Origin: Actinomadura physcomitrii
GTDB lineage: Bacteria; Actinomycetota; Actinomycetes; Streptosporangiales; Streptosporangiaceae
Reading direction: 5' to 3'
Length of the DNA: 62,791 nucleotides
NCBI RefSeq assembly: GCF_008923205.2
Contig: NZ_WBMS02000045.1
Coordinates: 1-62,791, forward strand
This document shows, one piece after another, positions 33,124-42,206 of this stretch. A program made the position numbers and the translations under genes. A model generated the notes under the pieces. It was not told the origin of the DNA. It did not search any database and saw only the letters and a program-made list of their open reading frames with translations. The first letter of the stretch is position 1. The number at the start of each line of letters is the position of its first letter.

Positions 33124-35388
33124 ATGGGAGAAATGCGGAAGTCCGACCAAGCGACCGCTATCTGGGACAGCGCCTCCAGCCCGCGTCCCGTGGCCCGGCC
33201 ATTGCGGAAAGTGGCCGCGCTCGTGGTGCGGCTGTCCCTGGGAAACCTGCACGCGCTCGTGCCGGTCGCCTTGGTCTACGGGACGCTGACCGTGCTGGGC
33301 CTCGCGGCCGTCCCGGTGAACCTGGACGGCCAGGCGCTCATCATCAACGGGGAGTTGCGCCCTGACGCACCGCGGCCGGGACTGGTCGTGACCGGTCTCG
33401 CGGTCGCCGGTGTGCTGCTCGCCGCCCACCTGGTCATGGTGGCGATGGTCGTCGTGGTGATGGCCGGCGTGCTCCTGGGCCGACCTGCGCCCGTCGGCGG
33501 GGCAATGCGCCAGGCGCTGCACGGAACCGGGCCGATCATGATCCTGCTGACCCTGGCCTGCTTCGTCGTAGGAGTGCTGAGTTTCCTGCTCGCCCTCACT
33601 CCGGTCGTAACCCACCCCTGGCTGTACGTCACGCTGACGGCCACGCTGCTTGGGGTGTTCACCTGCTGGCTGCTGTTCACGGTCCCGATCGTGGTGCTGG
33701 AGGGGGCTGGACCGTTCAGGGCACTGTCTCGGTTGCGGGATCTCGCCCGCTACAGGTGGCCGCAGATCTTCTGGCACGGCATGGTACCGGCGGTCTTGGC
33801 CCCCCTTACGCTCGAACTGGTCTGCATATGGGCGACCTCACGGTTCGCTGGCATCGAGCGGAGCGTCGCCGAGGCGGCACTCGGGATCATCACGGCCGTC
33901 CTAACGGTGGTCGTACAGGGAGCGGCCCTCGCGGTGGTGACGCTGAGCCCGGAATATCCGCTATACGTCCGCCTGAACGTCCCGTCCGAATTGGAACCCC
34001 GTCCGATGGACCTGGACGCGGTGGCGGCCCGGCTTCATTCCGGGACCACACCACGAAGAAGGCGCCCAGGACGTGCCGTTTCGCTGGCGGCACTGGTTCC
34101 GCTGATGCTCGCCGCGCCTGGAGCCATGTACGGGGCGTACCTCCACGCCAATCCGCTCTCCCTTCCCAAGGTCACGATCCGGAACCTGCCCGACGCCGGT
34201 TTCACCTACGACCTGGTATCGGTGAACGGGAACCGAGCCGCCGTGGTCGTCGCATCCGACAAGTATCTGTCGGACGCCAAGATCGACGTATGCAAAGACG
34301 CGGAATGCGGCCACGCCTCCACGCTCCCGTATCCATACCCCGGCTTCGGGGAGCCGAGATCTGCCGCGCTTCCGGACGGGACCATCGCACTCGCCCAGAG
34401 CATCCCATCCGAACGCGCTAAAAGGAAAATGGGCAGCGACAATGATCGGCCGGTACCCATGGAAATCAGGCTCACCCGCTGCACGTCCGAGAGATGCCCG
34501 AACGACTTCCGGCAGTCGCCGGTCATAGCGGAGGGGCGCAACTTTCCTGAAAGACCATACTTCCCCGCCTTTGATATCATGTCCGCTGGACGGGGAATCA
34601 TGGCGGTCGTCATGTTCGACGCGACATCGTCCGGTTCCAGTGGCGTGCGTTCCCAGGCGCTGCAAATCGTGCGCTGTGACGATTTCGACTGTCAAGGGCC
34701 TCGCCTGCTGGTGACGGATCGAGTGGTCGCCGGATACGGCCCGACGAGAGAAGAGAAGGACCGCAGGGTCGCGATTGCCGAAGGTGCGCGAGGAAGGCCC
34801 GTTGCCGTGTTCGAGAACAGGGCGACCCATGCCATGACCCTCGTGAGCTGTGATGACGCTGACTGCCGACAGCATGTGACACGCCAGTTGGCCCGGCCCG
34901 TGCCCTACGCCCGCGACACATATCTGGAAACGGAGGGCGTCGATGTGGTCGTGCCGCCGGACGATCGTCCGATCATCATGCACGGCGACGCGGCCACCGG
35001 AAACCTGCAATTGCTGCGCTGTCGCACCCCGGACTGCGCCGCCAGTGACGCCGTCTCCGTCGCCGGACCTTACTACACCGCAGAGGGGGACAAATGGGGA
35101 CCGGAGTGGGGACTGGCGCTGGGATCCGATGGGCTCCCGCTGATCGCGACCTACGAGCACGACCGCGGGAGAGCCGTCCTTATCGCCTGCAAGAACGCAG
35201 ATTGTTCTCGCCGGGGAAAGGTGACTCTTTCCGATGACCTCCGCATCCGCGGCTGGAACACGCTGGACGACCTGCAACTGAAAGTCGACACCAAGGGGCG
35301 TCCGTATTTGCTCTTGTCCATCCGTGGCCCGGAGCGTTGGGAAGCCCGCCTGCTGACCTGCCATGAGCCCAAATGCGGTGCCGCGTAG
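33124..35388 (+). CDS. Polytopic membrane protein with predicted seven-bladed CX4C propeller
   Basis: This 754-aa protein has about six transmembrane helices in residues 25-290 and one more near 320-340. The C-terminal 400 residues should lie outside the cell. There, a motif of hydrophobic strand followed by C-x4-C recurs seven times, at cysteines near 390, 453, 518, 576, 633, 689 and 746 (for example IDVCKDAEC, LQIVRCDDFDC, MTLVSCDDADC). Spacing of 56-65 residues fits seven propeller blades, each perhaps closed by a disulfide. Similar LxxxxCxxxxC repeats occur in exported actinobacterial and myxobacterial proteins of unknown role. The start ATG at 33124 is weak; ATG at 33133 with GGGAG just ahead is an alternative. 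Confidence 0.75.
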   Translation: MGEMRKSDQATAIWDSASSPRPVARPLRKVAALVVRLSLGNLHALVPVALVYGTLTVLGLAAVPVNLDGQALIINGELRPDAPRPGLVVTGLAVAGVLLAAHLVMVAMVVVVMAGVLLGRPAPVGGAMRQALHGTGPIMILLTLACFVVGVLSFLLALTPVVTHPWLYVTLTATLLGVFTCWLLFTVPIVVLEGAGPFRALSRLRDLARYRWPQIFWHGMVPAVLAPLTLELVCIWATSRFAGIERSVAEAALGIITAVLTVVVQGAALAVVTLSPEYPLYVRLNVPSELEPRPMDLDAVAARLHSGTTPRRRRPGRAVSLAALVPLMLAAPGAMYGAYLHANPLSLPKVTIRNLPDAGFTYDLVSVNGNRAAVVVASDKYLSDAKIDVCKDAECGHASTLPYPYPGFGEPRSAALPDGTIALAQSIPSERAKRKMGSDNDRPVPMEIRLTRCTSERCPNDFRQSPVIAEGRNFPERPYFPAFDIMSAGRGIMAVVMFDATSSGSSGVRSQALQIVRCDDFDCQGPRLLVTDRVVAGYGPTREEKDRRVAIAEGARGRPVAVFENRATHAMTLVSCDDADCRQHVTRQLARPVPYARDTYLETEGVDVVVPPDDRPIIMHGDAATGNLQLLRCRTPDCAASDAVSVAGPYYTAEGDKWGPEWGLALGSDGLPLIATYEHDRGRAVLIACKNADCSRRGKVTLSDDLRIRGWNTLDDLQLKVDTKGRPYLLLSIRGPERWEARLLTCHEPKCGAA

Positions 35389-35402
35389 ATCCGATGGGGG
35401 CA

Positions 35403-36305
35403 ATGATGATGACTTCCGCTCCGAAAAGCACGGTGGTGCTCGTCGGTGCCACCAGCGGCATCGGCCGGTCGGTCGCGCTGATGCTCGCCGGCCGTGGGCA
35501 CCGGCTGATCGGGCTGGGCCGTGCCGCCCGCCGTGCCGCCGCGCTGCGTGACGAACTGCGCCGCCGACGCGGAGCCGGCCACGAGGTGCTGGTCGGGGAC
35601 GTGTCCACGGCGACCGGCCGGCGCGCGTTCACCGAATCCGTCTTCGGCCTGACCGGACGGGTCGACGTGCTGATCAACAACGCCGGTGTGATGGTACCGA
35701 GGCGGCGCGTCACCGAGGACGGCCACGAACTGAACTTTGCGGTCCACCATCTGGCGCCCTTCGCGATCACCGGGGCGCTGTTGCCGCTCCTGCGCAAGGG
35801 GTCGATGCCCGGGGACCCCGAAGGGTCCGGCAGGCCGCGCGTGGTCAACGTCAACAGCGCCGGGCACCACACCAGCATGCGCGGGCACCACAACCCGACC
35901 CTGGACTTCACCGACCTGCAAGCGGAATCCGGTTACGAGGCCGCCCTGGTCTACAGCCGCACCAAGCTCGCCAACATGCTCTTCACACTGGAACTGGCGC
36001 GCCGATACGGGCACGAACTGATCGTCAACGCGCTGCACCCCGGAGTGGTGCGAACGGACCTGGGACGCGAGTTCCCCCGCCTGCTGGTGATGGCGATGAA
36101 GATGACGGCGATCAGCCCGGACCGTGCCGCCCCCGCCGTCATCCGGCTCGCCGTCGATCCGGTCGAGGGCAACGGCGGCTACTACGACCGGACGACGCTC
36201 ACCGCCCCGTCCGTGCCCGCCCGCGACCGCGCCACCGCTGGACGTCTCTGGGACGTGACCGAACGCCTCATCGGCCCATTCGAGACACCCCTGCCGCGAT
36301 CCTGA
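35403..36305 (+). CDS. SDR-family oxidoreductase, retinol-dehydrogenase-like
   Basis: This 300-aa protein has GATSGIG at the cofactor site, NNAGVM, Ser in NVNSAGHH and the complete YSRTK motif. ATG codons at 35403, 35406 and 35409 are all possible. It resembles the SDR at 28598 in type (long form, similar YxxTK...L/M-N-x-M-F-T segment), so the two may be related by old duplication. Substrate unknown. Confidence 0.87.
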   Translation: MMMTSAPKSTVVLVGATSGIGRSVALMLAGRGHRLIGLGRAARRAAALRDELRRRRGAGHEVLVGDVSTATGRRAFTESVFGLTGRVDVLINNAGVMVPRRRVTEDGHELNFAVHHLAPFAITGALLPLLRKGSMPGDPEGSGRPRVVNVNSAGHHTSMRGHHNPTLDFTDLQAESGYEAALVYSRTKLANMLFTLELARRYGHELIVNALHPGVVRTDLGREFPRLLVMAMKMTAISPDRAAPAVIRLAVDPVEGNGGYYDRTTLTAPSVPARDRATAGRLWDVTERLIGPFETPLPRS

Positions 36306-36324
36306 CCACGACGCGGATGCTTCA

Positions 36325-36759
36325 GGCGGGGTCGTCCCCGCGTGCGTGGAATTGGGCATCGCATTCGTCCCCTACGCGCCGCTGGGCCGTGGCGTCCTGA
36401 CCGGTGCCGCAACCACGACGGCGGAGTTGGACGCCACCGACGAGCGCCAGATCCACCCGCGCTTCGCGCCGGAGAACGCGCGGCACAACGCGGCCCTGCT
36501 TGCTCCGGTCCGCCGTCTGGCAGAGGCTCACGGTGTCACCCCGGCGCAGGTGGCGCTCGCCTGGCTGTCCGCGCGCTCCCGCTTGCACGGGCTGACGGTC
36601 GTCCCGGTCCCCGGCACCAAGCGCCGGTCCCGCCTGCGGGAGAACATCGCCGCGATCGACATCGACCTCACCGACGGGGAGCTCTCCACCCTCGAAGGCA
36701 TCTCAGGACAGGCGCGGGCGACCGGCTGCCGGAACTCCCACCGCAACTCCGGTCCCTGA
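36325..36759 (+). pseudogene. Aldo-keto reductase, C-terminal fragment
   Basis: From VVPACVELGIAFVPYAPLGRG through ATDERQIHPRFAPEN to VPVPGTKRRSRLRENIAAIDI the sequence is the last 140 residues of an AKR of the YajO/IolS kind. The N-terminal half with the catalytic Asp, Tyr, Lys and His is gone. The bases ahead of it belong to the preceding SDR. The remnant marks a deletion joint. Confidence 0.75.
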
Positions 36760-36987
36760 TGCCTATTCAGCTGATCGAAAGTGCGCCCCAGCCGTCGGGC
36801 GAAGGCATGGAAGCAGTATGCGACTGGCATGAGGGTCTCGTACATCGCCTACGTCCAGACGGCCGGGCCGCTGTGGTCGGGGGAGTAGATGAGCGAGCGC
36901 GGGATCTGGACGTGGCCGCGGGGCGCCCTGGCGCGCGTCATCGGCGGTCTCGATCGCGGGGCGCCGGAACGTCTGTTTCACAGTGAG

Positions 36988-37079
36988 CCCGCAGAAGGCG
37001 GCCATTGGCGGCCGCCGGTTGCACAGGGCTGCACAGACGGAGAAACCCGTCCGGCCTGTTTTTCCAGGTCGTAACGGGT
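36988..37079. repeat. Right copy of the roughly 90-bp dispersed repeat, next to tRNA-Arg
   Basis: This stretch matches 26113-26202. Its hairpin is GACGG-AGAAAC-CCGTC, with base changes that keep pairing relative to the left copy. It lies just downstream of the tRNA gene (which reads leftward) and could be its processing or termination signal. Confidence 0.7.
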
Positions 37080-37099
37080 TTTAGCTGATCGGTTGTGGG

Positions 37100-37171
37100 T
37101 GCCCCCTGCAGGATTCGAACCTGCGCACACGGCTCCGGAGGCCGTTGCTCTATCCCCTGAGCTAAGGGGGC
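37100..37171 (-). tRNA. tRNA-Arg (anticodon CCG)
   Basis: Read leftward the sequence folds as a cloverleaf: acceptor GCCCCCT/AGGGGGC, D stem GCTC/GAGC, anticodon stem ACGGC/GCCGT with loop CTCCGGA (anticodon CCG, reads CGG), and T stem GCAGG/CCTGC with loop TTCGAAT. It is 72 nt with discriminator A. The 3' CCA is not encoded. Confidence 0.93.
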
Positions 37172-37280
37172 CCTTGCGTCGCGGTGCGGCGCGTGTTGGA
37201 AGGTTACCAGGGTTGGCGGGCTTGCGCGTACGTGGACGTTCGCCGTGCGTTCGGGGGGCGAGTCGACTAACTTCGAGCCC

Positions 37281-37664
37281 GTGACCGAGCCACTGGGACG
37301 CGTGCTGGTCGTCGACGACGACGAGGTGATCCGGCAGCTCATCGCCGTGAACCTGCAGCTCGAGGGGTTCGAGGTGGCGACCGCGGTGGACGGTCAGGAC
37401 TGCCTGGAGAAGGTCGCCGAGGTGCGGCCGGACGTGATCACGCTGGACGTGATGATGCCGCGGCTGGACGGGTGGGTGACGGCGGTCCGGCTCCGGGAGG
37501 ACCCGGGGACCGCGCACATCAGGGTCGTGATGATCACGGCGCGGGCGCAGGAGCACGATGTGCGGCGCGGGCACGAGATCGGCGTGGACGCCTACGTCAC
37601 CAAGCCGTTCGACCCGAACCAGCTGATCCAGACGGTGCGGAAGCTCGCCGCGGTGTCCAGATAG
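37281..37664 (+). CDS. Single-domain response regulator (CheY-like receiver)
   Basis: This 127-aa protein is a lone receiver: acidic pocket VVDDDE, phosphoacceptor Asp in TLDVMMPRLDG, conserved Thr in MITAR and Lys in TKPFDP. There is no output domain. The GTG at 37281 starts VTEPLGRVLVVDDDE. A receiver gene just before the argS-like/lysA block is also found in other actinomycetes. Partner kinase unknown. Confidence 0.87.
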   Translation: MTEPLGRVLVVDDDEVIRQLIAVNLQLEGFEVATAVDGQDCLEKVAEVRPDVITLDVMMPRLDGWVTAVRLREDPGTAHIRVVMITARAQEHDVRRGHEIGVDAYVTKPFDPNQLIQTVRKLAAVSR

Positions 37665-37685
37665 TGGTCGGATAGTCTCACCAGG

Positions 37686-38381
37686 GTGACTCCGGCCGAG
37701 GTGAGCGATGCCCTTGTGGAGGCGGCGCGCGGCGTCGTCGCCGAGGGCGGCCCGGCCGTCGAGGTGCCCGGTGAGGTGCTCGTACTCGCGTGCGGGGCCG
37801 GGGTTTTCGAGAGTCCCGTGGGGCTGGTGCTGGGGATCACGCCCGAGGCGATCGCGGAGAGGGTCGGCGGGACCGTCACCGGGCGCGGGTTCGTGCGGGT
37901 CGAGGTGCCGGCGGCGGACGTGGTGGAGGCCATCCTGCGGGATCCCGGCTACGGGACCGCGCGCGTGCCGCGGTTCGGGTGGGACGACCGGCCCAGGTCC
38001 TTCGAGAATCCAGGGTTCTCGGTGCGGTACGCGTATGCGCGGGCCTGCTGGGTGGGGCGCTGGGGCGCGGAGCTCGGGGTGGGGGAGGGCTCGCTCAGGG
38101 ATCCCGAGCCCGCGGAGCTGCGGTTGGTGGGCGTGCTGGGCGAGGTGCCCGGGCGGGCGGCGCAGGCCGAGCGGGAAGGCGATGCCCGGCCGCTGGCGTT
38201 CTGTCTGGAGAGGGTCGCCGGGGCGTACCACGACGTCCATGAGCGGTGCCCGGCCGTGCCCCTGGGGGACGAGGAACCCGGGGCGGTGCACGCGGGACGC
38301 GCCGGGCTGGCGCGGGCCGTGCGCGTCGCCCTCGGCAACGGCCTGAAGATGATCGGTGAGACCCCTAGAGAGCGGATATGA
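37686..38381 (+). CDS. Arginyl-tRNA synthetase-like protein lacking the catalytic core (DALR domain)
   Basis: This 231-aa protein starts like the ArgRS N-terminal additional domain (TPAEVSDALVEAARGVVAEGG, GITPEAIAERVGG, RGFVRVEV) and then passes straight into a DALR anticodon-binding domain (ENPGFSVRYAYARACWVGRW, PLAFCLERVAGAYHDVHERC). The class I catalytic domain with HIGH and KMSKS motifs is absent. It may bind tRNA-Arg without charging it. The stop overlaps the lysA start by ATGA, in the place where full argS stands in Streptomyces. A tRNA-Arg gene lies 500 bp upstream. Confidence 0.8.
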   Translation: MTPAEVSDALVEAARGVVAEGGPAVEVPGEVLVLACGAGVFESPVGLVLGITPEAIAERVGGTVTGRGFVRVEVPAADVVEAILRDPGYGTARVPRFGWDDRPRSFENPGFSVRYAYARACWVGRWGAELGVGEGSLRDPEPAELRLVGVLGEVPGRAAQAEREGDARPLAFCLERVAGAYHDVHERCPAVPLGDEEPGAVHAGRAGLARAVRVALGNGLKMIGETPRERI

Positions 38382-39775
38382 GTCGAGTTCACCCTGCCGG
38401 GCCCCGGCACGCTGACGTCCTGCCCGAAGACCACCCGGCGGGGCCGGCGGACGACCTGAACGCCCTGGACGCGCACGTGTGGCCGCGCGGCGCGACCCGC
38501 GAGGACGGCGTGCTGACGATCGGCGGCGTCGACGTGCGGGACCTGGCGAAGGAGTACGGCACGCCGCTGTACGTCTATGACGAGGAGGACGTGCGGTCCC
38601 GGGCGAGGGAGTACGCGGCGGCGTTCCACGACGGTGAGGTGCATTACGCGGGCAAGGCGTTCCTCTGCACGGCGGTGGCGCGGTGGCTGAAGGAGGAGGG
38701 CCTCGGGCTGGACGTGTGCAGCGGCGGGGAGCTGGCCGTGGCGCTGGCGGCGGGGTTCCCGACGGAGCGGATCACGCTGCACGGCAGCAACAAGGCGTCC
38801 TGGGAGCTGGAGAAGGCCCTTGAGGCGGGCGTCGGGCGGATCGTGGTCGACTCGTTCGAGGAGATCGCGCGGCTGGGTTACCTGGCGCGGGAGAAGGGCG
38901 TCCGGCCGAAGGTGATGGTGCGGGTCACGACGGGCGTCGAGGCGCACACGCACGAGTTCATCGCGACCGCGCACGACGACCAGAAGTTCGGGTTCTCGCG
39001 CGGTTCCGGGGCGGCGCTTGAGGCGGTCCGGCGGGTGCTGGCGCTCAAGCAGTTGGAGCTGGTGGGGCTGCACAGCCACATCGGGTCGCAGATCTTCGAC
39101 GTGGACGGGTTCGAGGTCGCGGCGCACCGGCTGGCGGAGCTGCTGGTGGCGATCCGCGACGAGCACGGGGTCGAGCTGCCGGAGCTGGACCTCGGCGGCG
39201 GGTACGGGATCGCGTACGTGCCGGGGGAGGAGCCGCACGACCCGAAGTCGATGGCGGACGGCCTCCGGGAGATCGTCGCGCACGAGTGCCGGGCGTACGG
39301 GCTGGCGATGCCGCGGCTGACGGTGGAGCCGGGCCGGGCGATCATCGGGCCGGGCGGCGTGACGCTGTACGAGGTCGGCACGGTGAAGGACGTCGAGGGG
39401 CTGCGGACGTACGTGTCGGTGGACGGCGGGATGAGCGACAACCTGCGGACCGCGCTGTACGGGGCGGAGTACACCGGCGCGCTCGCCAGCCGGTCGTCCG
39501 ACGCATCCCCCATGCTCAGTAGGCTTGTCGGCAAGCACTGCGAAAGCGGCGACATCGTCGTGCGGGACCTGTGGTTTCCCGAAGATATTGCGGCGGGGGA
39601 CCTGGTGGCGGTCGCCGCGACCGGTGCGTACTGTCGATCGATGGCCAGTAACTACAACCACGTCCCGAAGCCCGCCGTGGTGGCGGTGAAGGACGGCAGG
39701 TCGCGCGTGATCGTCCGCCGGGAGACCGCCGAGGACCTGCTGCGGCTGGATGCGGATGCGGAGGTCGGAGCGTGA
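38378..39775 (+). CDS. lysA: Diaminopimelate decarboxylase
   Basis: This 465-aa PLP enzyme makes lysine from meso-diaminopimelate. The PLP lysine is K93 (HYAGKAFLC), followed by HSHIGSQ, GGGYG and the CESGD active-site segment from the partner subunit. The N-terminal 30 residues are longer than in E. coli, as is usual in actinobacteria. It overlaps its upstream neighbour (ATGA) and hom downstream (GTGA), so the three are translated together. Confidence 0.96.
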   Translation: MSRVHPAGPRHADVLPEDHPAGPADDLNALDAHVWPRGATREDGVLTIGGVDVRDLAKEYGTPLYVYDEEDVRSRAREYAAAFHDGEVHYAGKAFLCTAVARWLKEEGLGLDVCSGGELAVALAAGFPTERITLHGSNKASWELEKALEAGVGRIVVDSFEEIARLGYLAREKGVRPKVMVRVTTGVEAHTHEFIATAHDDQKFGFSRGSGAALEAVRRVLALKQLELVGLHSHIGSQIFDVDGFEVAAHRLAELLVAIRDEHGVELPELDLGGGYGIAYVPGEEPHDPKSMADGLREIVAHECRAYGLAMPRLTVEPGRAIIGPGGVTLYEVGTVKDVEGLRTYVSVDGGMSDNLRTALYGAEYTGALASRSSDASPMLSRLVGKHCESGDIVVRDLWFPEDIAAGDLVAVAATGAYCRSMASNYNHVPKPAVVAVKDGRSRVIVRRETAEDLLRLDADAEVGA

Positions 39776-41085
39776 AACCCGAACGTGGCCCGCTGCGGGT
39801 CGCGCTGCTGGGATGCGGCGTCGTCGGCAGCGAGGTCGTCCGGCTGCTGCGCGAGCAGGCCGACGATCTCGCGGCGCGGGTGGGGACGCCGCTGGAGCTG
39901 GCAGGGGTCGCGGTGCGGCGGCCCGAGCGGGTCCGCGCGGGCGTCGACCCGGCGCTGGTCACGACGGACGCGCAGGGGCTGGTCACGCGGGACGACGTGG
40001 ACATCGTCGTCGAGGTGATCGGCGGGATCGAGCCGGCCCGGACGCTGATGCTGGAGGCGATGAAGACCGGCAAGTCGGTCGTCACCGCGAACAAGGCGCT
40101 GCTGGCCGAGGACGGGGCGACGCTGTTCGCGGCGGCCCGCGAGTACGGCGCGGACCTGTACTACGAGGCTGCGGTGGCGGGCGCGATCCCGCTGCTGCGG
40201 CCGCTGCGGGAGTCGCTGGTCGGCGACCACGTGCACCGGGTGCTCGGCATCGTCAACGGCACGACGAACTACATCCTCGACCAGATGGACTCGGGCGGTG
40301 CCGGGTTCAACGAGGCGCTGGAGGAGGCGCAGGCGCTCGGGTACGCGGAGGCGGACCCGACGGCGGACGTCGAGGGGTTCGACGCGGCGGCGAAGGCGGC
40401 GATCCTGGCGCAGCTGGCGTTCCACACCCCGGTGACGGCGGCGGACGTGCACCGGGAGGGCATCACCGAGGTGTCCGCGGCGGACGTGGCGGGCGCCAAG
40501 GGCATGGACTGCGTGGTGAAGCTGCTGGCGATCTGCGAGCGGGTCCCCTCCGAAGGCGGCCGCAACGGGCGGGGCGTGTCGGTGCGGGTGTACCCGGCGA
40601 TGATCCCGCGGACGCATCCGCTGGCGAGCGTCCGCGAGGCGTACAACGCGGTGTTCGTGGAGGCGGAGTCGGCGGGGTCGCTGATGTTCTACGGCGCGGG
40701 CGCGGGCGGCGCCCCGACGGCGTCGGCGGTGCTCGGCGACCTGGTCGCGGTGGCGCGCAACGTGGTCGGCGGCACGCCGGGCCCGGTCGAGGTGACGTAC
40801 GCGAAGCTCCCGGTGCTGCCGATGGGCGAGACCGTCACCCGCTACTACATCCACCTTGACGTGACGGACGAGGCGGGCGTGCTCGCCACCGTCGCGGAGG
40901 AGTTCGCCCGCCACGAGGTGTCGATCCAGGCCGTCCGGCAGGTGGGGCTCGGCGAGGAGGCGCAGCTCGTGGTGGTGACGCACCGGGCGCCGGACGCGGC
41001 GCTGTCGGCGGTGGTCGAGGGGCTGCGGGGGCTGGACAGCGTCCGCGAGGTCGCGAGCGTCATGCGCGTCGAGGGCGAGGAATGA
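39772..41085 (+). CDS. hom: Homoserine dehydrogenase
   Basis: This 437-aa NAD(P)H enzyme reduces aspartate semialdehyde to homoserine. The Rossmann motif LGCGVVG is near residues 13-19, the catalytic region NGTTNYILDQM near 162-172, and a C-terminal ACT domain (about 358-437, YYIHLDVTDEAGVLATVAEEF) provides threonine feedback control. The GTG at 39772 overlaps the lysA stop. Confidence 0.96.
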   Translation: MKPERGPLRVALLGCGVVGSEVVRLLREQADDLAARVGTPLELAGVAVRRPERVRAGVDPALVTTDAQGLVTRDDVDIVVEVIGGIEPARTLMLEAMKTGKSVVTANKALLAEDGATLFAAAREYGADLYYEAAVAGAIPLLRPLRESLVGDHVHRVLGIVNGTTNYILDQMDSGGAGFNEALEEAQALGYAEADPTADVEGFDAAAKAAILAQLAFHTPVTAADVHREGITEVSAADVAGAKGMDCVVKLLAICERVPSEGGRNGRGVSVRVYPAMIPRTHPLASVREAYNAVFVEAESAGSLMFYGAGAGGAPTASAVLGDLVAVARNVVGGTPGPVEVTYAKLPVLPMGETVTRYYIHLDVTDEAGVLATVAEEFARHEVSIQAVRQVGLGEEAQLVVVTHRAPDAALSAVVEGLRGLDSVREVASVMRVEGEE

Positions 41086-41138
41086 GACACCGGTAGAATC
41101 CGGGTCCACATCCCCAGGTCAGCCAAGGAGACACTGAC
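41086..41138 (+). promoter_or_regulatory. Possible internal promoter before thrC
   Basis: The 53-bp gap holds an extended -10-like CGGTAGAAT (41091-41099) without a good -35, and the AAGGAG ribosome site of thrC at 41125-41130. A secondary promoter is possible. Confidence 0.3.
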
Positions 41139-42206
41139 GTGAACGGGAACGCCCGCGTGTGGCGCGGCCTCATCGAGGAATACCGCGACCGGCTTCCGGT
41201 GACGGACGCGACGCCCGTGGTGACGCTGCTGGAGGGCGGCACGCCGCTGGTGCCGGCCGTCCGGATCTCCCAGCTGACCGGCTGCGAGGTGCACCTGAAG
41301 GTCGAGGGCCTCAACCCGACGGGTTCGTTCAAGGACCGCGGGATGACGATGGCGATCAGCAAGGCGGCCGAGGACGGCGCCAAGGCGGTCATCTGCGCCT
41401 CGACCGGCAACACCTCGGCGTCCGCCGCCGCGTACGCGGTGCGCGCCGGGATGACGTGCGCGGTGCTCGTCCCCAACGGCAAGATCGCGATGGGGAAGCT
41501 GGCGCAGGCGCTGGTGCACGGCGCGCGGCTGCTGCAGGTGGACGGCAACTTCGACGACTGCCTGGAACTGGCCCGCAAGCTGTCCGTCGACTACCCGGTG
41601 GCGCTGGTCAACTCGGTCAACAAGTACCGGCTGCAGGGCCAGAAGACCGCCGCGTTCGAGATCGTGGACGCGCTCGGCGACGCGCCGGACGTGCACTGCC
41701 TGCCCGTCGGCAACGCCGGCAACATCTCCGCGTACTGGATGGGCTACAAGGAGTACGCCGCCGACAAGGTCGCCGCGCGGACGCCCCGCATGCTGGGCTT
41801 CCAGGCCAGCGGCGCGGCGCCGTTCGTCAAGGGCGAGCCGGTGCTGAAGCCGCAGACGATCGCCACCGCGATCCGCATCGGCAACCCCGCGTCGTGGAAC
41901 CTCGCGATCGCCGCGCGCGACGAGTCGGGCGGCGCGATCGACTCCGTCACCGACCGGCAGATCCTGGCCGCCTACCGGCTGCTCGCCCGGGAAGAGGGCG
42001 TGTTCGTGGAGCCGGCGTCCGCGGCGAGCGTCGCGGGCCTGCTCCAGGCCGCCGAGCAGGGCGTCGTGAAGCCCGGCACGCGGGTCGTGTGCACGGTGAC
42101 CGGCAACGGCCTCAAGGACCCCGACTGGGCGATCTCCGGCGCGCCGGCGCCGACCGTCGTCCGCGTCGACGCCCACGAGGCGGCCTCCGCGCTCGGCCTC
42201 ACCTGA
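41139..42206 (+). CDS. thrC: Threonine synthase
   Basis: This 355-aa PLP enzyme converts O-phosphohomoserine to threonine. The PLP lysine is K65 in NPTGSFKDRGM, and the phosphate-binding loop is GNAGN. It has the short form typical of actinobacteria. The GTG at 41139 has AAGGAG nine bases upstream. Its stop shares one base with the thrB start (TGATG). Confidence 0.96.
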   Translation: MNGNARVWRGLIEEYRDRLPVTDATPVVTLLEGGTPLVPAVRISQLTGCEVHLKVEGLNPTGSFKDRGMTMAISKAAEDGAKAVICASTGNTSASAAAYAVRAGMTCAVLVPNGKIAMGKLAQALVHGARLLQVDGNFDDCLELARKLSVDYPVALVNSVNKYRLQGQKTAAFEIVDALGDAPDVHCLPVGNAGNISAYWMGYKEYAADKVAARTPRMLGFQASGAAPFVKGEPVLKPQTIATAIRIGNPASWNLAIAARDESGGAIDSVTDRQILAAYRLLAREEGVFVEPASAASVAGLLQAAEQGVVKPGTRVVCTVTGNGLKDPDWAISGAPAPTVVRVDAHEAASALGLT

